Below, piece after piece: positions 32,777-35,961 of a stretch of 35,961 bases of DNA. The notes beneath the pieces are model-generated. The model searched no databases. It saw nothing but the letters and a program-made list of their open reading frames with translations, and was not told the origin of the DNA. Position 1 is the first letter of the stretch; every line of letters begins with the position of its first letter. Position numbers and translations under genes: made by a program. Origin of the DNA: Verrucomicrobiia bacterium (GTDB lineage: Bacteria > Verrucomicrobiota > Verrucomicrobiia > Chthoniobacterales > UBA6821); contig JAPLTJ010000002.1 of assembly GCA_026398175.1 (NCBI GenBank), forward strand, positions 1 through 35,961, read 5' to 3'.

Positions 32777-33829
32777 ACTTTACTTCATGTTTTCGCGCTG
32801 GTGACGACGGTGCTGACATTCGTGCTCCTCTGCAGCGGCGGTTTGGTAACATCGAAGGGCGTTGGGATGTCGGTGCCTGACTGGCCGACAACTTACGGCT
32901 ATAACATGTTTGCTTTTCCACTCTCGCAATGGGTGGGTGGGGTTTTTTATGAACATACGCATCGGCTGCTCGCCTCTGGGATTGGGCTTCTCACGGTGAT
33001 CTTGAGTGTGATGACTTTTTTTTTAGAAAAGCGGCGTTGGGTGCGACGCTTGGCGCTCGGCCTCTTGGTTGGTGTCATCTTGCAAGGAGTTCTTGGTGGG
33101 CTTCGCGTCACGCTCTACAAAGATGAGCTCGGAATTTTTCATGCGATTGTGGCGCAAACTTTTTTTGCGCTCTTGCTGATTTTCTCTGCGGCTACAAGTC
33201 GTTCTTTTTTCGAAGGAAAATGGTCGGGAGAAGCCCCTGCTGCAAAGCTCCGTTGGCTCGGGCTTGCTGGAGTGGTGCTGACTTATTTTCAACTCATCAT
33301 TGCAGCGACGATGCGTCATGCTCACTTAGGATTGGCGATTCCTGATTTCCCGACCGCTTATGGAACTGTTCTTCCTGATCTTTCAGAAACAGCAGTCGCA
33401 ACCATCAATGCTGCACGCTTGGCTCAAGCGATGATGCCCACAACAGCAACACAAATTGAATTGCAACTCATTCACCGAGGTGGGGCTTTGCTCTTAATGG
33501 GAGTCGTACTCTTGTTGATGATTCGAGCTCGAGAGTTATTGCCAGAGCGGCACTGGGTTCATCGCTGGTCATTTATTTGGGGAATTTTGCTAGTGCTGCA
33601 AGCAGCGCTGGGAGCTTGGACCATCTGGTCCAACAAGGCAGCTGATCTTGCGACAGCGCATATGGCGCTCGGAGCGCTCTTACTAGGGGGGGCTCTCCTC
33701 CTAACTTTCCGGCTTTTTGTAGCGAATAAAATGGAAGAACAAATGATTTGCAGGGATGAAAACGAAGGAAGGGATGAAGCATATGAGGAACAAGGCAACG
33801 AGCCTCTCTCACTTCCAAACGTGAGCTAA
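32729..33829 (+). CDS. ctaA: Heme A synthase (COX15/CtaA)
   Basis: About 366 residues, eight membrane helices. Oxidises the C8 methyl of heme O to make heme A for CoxA. Landmarks: SVPDWPTTYGYNMF, YEHTHRLLASGIGLL, MRHAHLGLAIPDFPTAYG, IHRGGALLLMGVVL and TAHMALGALLLGG, with the conserved helix histidines. I start at ATG 32729; a TTG at 32708 is also in frame. The N-terminal tail (SPVTRYSLPVT) comes from a heptamer array, and the C-terminal tail (CRDENEGRDEA) from a copy of the ACAGGGATGGAAG repeat at 33748-33780, so both ends of the protein are repeat-derived. Confidence 0.9.
   Translation: MLSQDSSPVTRYSLPVTLLHVFALVTTVLTFVLLCSGGLVTSKGVGMSVPDWPTTYGYNMFAFPLSQWVGGVFYEHTHRLLASGIGLLTVILSVMTFFLEKRRWVRRLALGLLVGVILQGVLGGLRVTLYKDELGIFHAIVAQTFFALLLIFSAATSRSFFEGKWSGEAPAAKLRWLGLAGVVLTYFQLIIAATMRHAHLGLAIPDFPTAYGTVLPDLSETAVATINAARLAQAMMPTTATQIELQLIHRGGALLLMGVVLLLMIRARELLPERHWVHRWSFIWGILLVLQAALGAWTIWSNKAADLATAHMALGALLLGGALLLTFRLFVANKMEEQMICRDENEGRDEAYEEQGNEPLSLPNVS
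33748..33780. repeat. Dispersed repeat copy inside the ctaA 3' coding end
   Basis: The stretch GCAGGGATGAAAACGAAGG then AAGGGATGAAGC is a diverged copy of the family at 3807, 11828 and 25507. It is read in frame as CRDENEGRDEA, after the last membrane helix of CtaA. Confidence 0.65.
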
Positions 33830-33833
33830 TTTT

Positions 33834-34748
33834 GTGAAACAGCATTCTGTAAAAACAGCGAATTCAGTGAACGACTTCATGGAGCTCATCAAGGCTCGCT
33901 TGTCGTTGCTTGTACTGATCACGACACTCGTAGGATTTTTGTTGGGATGGAATGGGCCGCTCGATTATTTTTTGTTGGGAGCAACCTTGCTTGGAACGGC
34001 GCTTTCTGCCTGTGGTGCCTCAGCATTGAACCAATGGTGGGAAAGGGCCCTGGATGCTTTGATGAAGCGGACGGAAGATCGGCCCCTTCCTGCAAAAAGG
34101 TTGCATCCTCGAGATGCACTTCTTTTTGGATTGCTCTGCTGTTTTGTTGGAACGGCGCTTTTATTTTTTTTCGTGAACTTACTGGCTGCACTTTTGGCAG
34201 CAGCCACCATCGTCATTTATGTCTTGGTCTACACACCCATGAAACGACGAACGACCCTGAATACCTTGCTGGGAGCTGTTCCTGGCGCCTTGCCTCCTCT
34301 GATTGGCTGGGCAGGGGCAACGAATGATATTGGAGTGGGGGGAGCTGTTCTTTTTTTGATCCTCTGGTTTTGGCAGATGCCTCATTTTTTAGCGATTGCT
34401 TGGCTCTATCGAGAGGACTATGCCGCAGCAGGTTTTCGGATGCTCAGCGTGGATGATCCGGAAGGCTTCATGACCTCGCGCCAAGCCTTGCTCTATGCTC
34501 TAGGCCTGCTTGCGGTCTCACTTCTTCCTACGCTGCTTGGAATGGCCTCGCCATTTTATTTTGTAGCAGCATTGATATTAGGAATTCTTTTTGCGCTAGC
34601 AGCTTTCTTATTCGTGAAAGATCGTACTCGAAAAAATGCTCGCAAACTTTTCTTCGCGTCGATTATTTATTTGCCGCTCATCTTGGGAGCGCTGGTAATT
34701 TTCAAAAGCTCAACGCTTCAACCTTTTAATCTTTTACCCATCCCATGA
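33834..34748 (+). CDS. ctaB: Protoheme IX farnesyltransferase (heme O synthase)
   Basis: 304 residues, about eight to nine helices, UbiA-type prenyltransferase. Adds a farnesyl group to heme B, giving heme O for CtaA. The first motif NQWWERALDALMKRTEDRPL carries the Asp-rich N-x-x-x-E-x3-D-x2-M-x-R-T-x2-R-P-L-P signature; the YTPMKRRTTLNTLLGAVPGA block follows. The start is GTG at 33834, 4 bp after ctaA. The last ~12 residues (SSTLQPFNLLPIP) are encoded by an octamer repeat (GCTTCAAC family, 34701-34731). The stop overlaps the next small ORF by ATGA. Confidence 0.93.
   Translation: MKQHSVKTANSVNDFMELIKARLSLLVLITTLVGFLLGWNGPLDYFLLGATLLGTALSACGASALNQWWERALDALMKRTEDRPLPAKRLHPRDALLFGLLCCFVGTALLFFFVNLLAALLAAATIVIYVLVYTPMKRRTTLNTLLGAVPGALPPLIGWAGATNDIGVGGAVLFLILWFWQMPHFLAIAWLYREDYAAAGFRMLSVDDPEGFMTSRQALLYALGLLAVSLLPTLLGMASPFYFVAALILGILFALAAFLFVKDRTRKNARKLFFASIIYLPLILGALVIFKSSTLQPFNLLPIP
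34701..34731. repeat. TTCAAC-family repeat at the ctaB 3' coding end
   Basis: GCTCAAC, GCTTCAAC and CTTTTAAT follow each other in frame and match the octamer array at 14980-15016 (TTTTCAAC, GCTTCAAC). They encode the extreme C-terminus of CtaB. Confidence 0.55.
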
Positions 34749-34858
34749 TGTCCAAAAAAACTCGTCTTGCGATTGGTCTCGCGATTTTTGTTTTCGCCAT
34801 CTCCCTTTGTGCTCTAGTCATTTGGCTGATGCTCTTGCGTGGACCTGCGTTGGCGTAG
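34745..34858 (+). CDS. 37-residue single-pass membrane peptide
   Basis: The ATG overlaps the ctaB stop (ATGA), a coupling seen at two other junctions here. The product starts MMSKKTRLAIG, has one hydrophobic helix (FVFAISLCALVIWLMLL), and ends RGPALA. Positive residues before the helix place the N-terminus inside. It is the last gene of the respiratory operon and ends 3 bp before the convergent hipA-like gene. Tiny one-helix subunits occur in cytochrome oxidases, and assembly peptides are often that size; neither role is shown here. Coupling and a clean membrane pattern argue that it is real. Confidence 0.55.
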   Translation: MMSKKTRLAIGLAIFVFAISLCALVIWLMLLRGPALA

Positions 34859-34861
34859 TCA

Positions 34862-35806
34862 TTAACCAAGAAGTCGGGCGAGTGATTCTTTAAGGCGCAA
34901 TTTTCCTTTTTGAATGTTGGCGGCTCTACATTCTGCTTGTTCAGCCCATTCTGGCCAATGTTCAATGCTGGTGATGACTTCTTCTAGAATTTTATCTAAT
35001 GATGGTATTCCAAAATTTTCAGCAAAAATTTTCAGATCTTTTTGTTGAGGCTTTCTTGCTCCATTGACCGACATAGCATGAATATTCATTTTATTCATCC
35101 CCGCGCTCAGCGTCAGATCAAAGGCCGGAGCTAATTTCCATTCGCCTGAAGTCTTCATGAGAAAACTATGATTCTTGGCATGATCATCATAATTTCCAAC
35201 AGCGACATTAAAAACGAGACGGCGTAAGACCTGCTCTAGTTGAGAAAAATCTCCAGTGAGCTTCAGGGTCACAGAAGCTAAATCTTCGTAACTAATTTCA
35301 CAGGTGCGAAAATCTTTTTGGAGAAGAGCTGCTAGCGAATGAATGTGGATTTTTTCTGAGTTGTTTCGATCAAAACGATGTGTGCCAAAAAGACCGCGCT
35401 TTATTTTTTCTTTGGGGCTATCAATTTCAAACAGTCGTGAAAGTGGCACCTCAATCTTTGCTGCTTGAGCCATGAGTGAACAAGCGTACTCCATGCGGCC
35501 TTCTTGTTTGGAGTCTTTATGCTCTGTTGGAACATTGGATAATTTGATGATCCAACCTTCCCAGCCTGAAGAAATCTGAGGGCCAATACGAAGAGTATCT
35601 CCTTGGAGAGAGGTTAGTACTTTTGGTTTTGCTCCGCCTGCTGAACAGCCGGCTTCAAATAAAGTGAGAATTTCTTCAGCTTTTCCCTCAATCGGTTTCC
35701 CTTCAAGGATGAAGCTGGCTTCGCGGTCCATGCTTGCTAGGGAAACAGCTTGGAGGATTTTTTGCTGCTCTAAATCTGCATCAGGAAAATAGCTGAGAGC
35801 GCCCAT
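34862..35806 (-). CDS. HipA-like Ser/Thr kinase, N-terminally truncated
   Basis: 314 residues from ATG 35806. The kinase core of HipA toxins is present: the Gly-rich SAGGAKPKVL (55-64), Lys88 in GWIIKLS, FNVAVGNYDDHAKNHSFL with catalytic Asp207 and Asn212, and APAFD230LT. HipA proteins normally have ~100 further N-terminal residues. In-frame homology continues upstream of the ATG (IPWRLADTLYLGNRG), but a TAG at 35873-35875 interrupts the frame and no start codon lies between, so the gene seems to have lost its 5' part. A minus-strand terminator lies just upstream. No hipB antitoxin is in the window. Alternatively it could be a HipT-type short kinase; the absence of a gene start makes a broken gene more likely. 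Confidence 0.75.
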   Translation of the reverse strand: MGALSYFPDADLEQQKILQAVSLASMDREASFILEGKPIEGKAEEILTLFEAGCSAGGAKPKVLTSLQGDTLRIGPQISSGWEGWIIKLSNVPTEHKDSKQEGRMEYACSLMAQAAKIEVPLSRLFEIDSPKEKIKRGLFGTHRFDRNNSEKIHIHSLAALLQKDFRTCEISYEDLASVTLKLTGDFSQLEQVLRRLVFNVAVGNYDDHAKNHSFLMKTSGEWKLAPAFDLTLSAGMNKMNIHAMSVNGARKPQQKDLKIFAENFGIPSLDKILEEVITSIEHWPEWAEQAECRAANIQKGKLRLKESLARLLG

Positions 35807-35874
35807 TCCTCGATTCCCTAGATAGAGCGTGTCCGCTAAGCGCCAAGGGATCTTTTTAAGCGGATCAGAAGTCT

Positions 35875-35917
35875 AAAAAAATTGGGCACAACAAGCGTAA
35901 AATGCTGTTATGCCCAA
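35875..35917 (-). terminator. Intrinsic terminator or palindrome upstream of the hipA remnant
   Basis: Inverted repeat 35882-35893 with 35906-35917 pairs 11 of 12 positions (TTGGGCACAACA side). On the minus strand it is followed directly by seven T (35875-35881), the form of an intrinsic terminator for a gene beyond the window edge. It abuts the stop codon that interrupts the hipA frame. Confidence 0.65.
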
Positions 35918-35961
35918 AATTGATAGGTTATAGTGAGGTGTGAAGATCGAAACAACCGTAC

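Overview
The window reads as chromosomal DNA of a free-living, aerobically respiring Gram-negative bacterium, most likely from the PVC group (Verrucomicrobiota-like). The reasons are a complete alternative complex III (act) operon joined to cytochrome oxidase genes, a ResB/CcsA (system II) cytochrome c maturation pair, a bacterial RRM protein with a glycine-rich tail, and a lipoprotein whose C-terminal motif I associate with that group. The phylum is an inference. Almost no gene has a recognisable Shine-Dalgarno sequence.

Layout. 1-1.9 kb: two unrecognised genes, the second with an 18-bp tandem repeat. 1.9-10.4 kb: pgsA, an exported barrel-like protein, ccsA and resB (minus strand), a PAP2 phosphatase and a membrane glycosyltransferase-like protein. 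10.4-11 kb: a CAU-anticodon tRNA and rpsT. 11-14.9 kb, minus strand: a lipoprotein gene, then cmk, plsC, ABC ATPase and ABC permease. 15.2-15.8 kb: an RRM RNA-binding protein behind a long, structured-looking leader. 15.8-18.7 kb, minus strand: pabB, tRNA-Arg, DUF192 and DUF4239 genes. 18.8-34.9 kb: one long plus-strand respiratory operon: actABCDEF, a small anchored protein, a CcoN-like protein, a CcoO-like cytochrome c, another cytochrome c, coxB, coxA, ctaA, ctaB and a 37-residue membrane peptide. 34.9 kb to the end: a 5'-truncated hipA-like kinase gene.

The respiratory genes work together. ActA-F oxidises quinol and passes electrons to cytochromes c and then to the aa3-type oxidase (CoxA/CoxB). 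CtaA and CtaB make heme A. CcsA and ResB attach heme to the many CXXCH proteins.

Three things stand out. (1) The CcoN-like protein appears to have lost all six histidines that bind hemes and CuB, while its CcoO-like partner is intact. (2) Many gene boundaries carry degenerate arrays of 6-9-bp words. They often occur as inverted pairs 20-110 bp apart, each gap using its own word, and they run into coding sequence, where they supply start codons, stop codons and terminal or internal residues. (3) There are two palindrome-bounded elements: a 140-bp MITE with TA ends, and a GC-rich 227-bp element lying in frame inside the glycosyltransferase gene, in the manner of Rickettsia palindromic elements.
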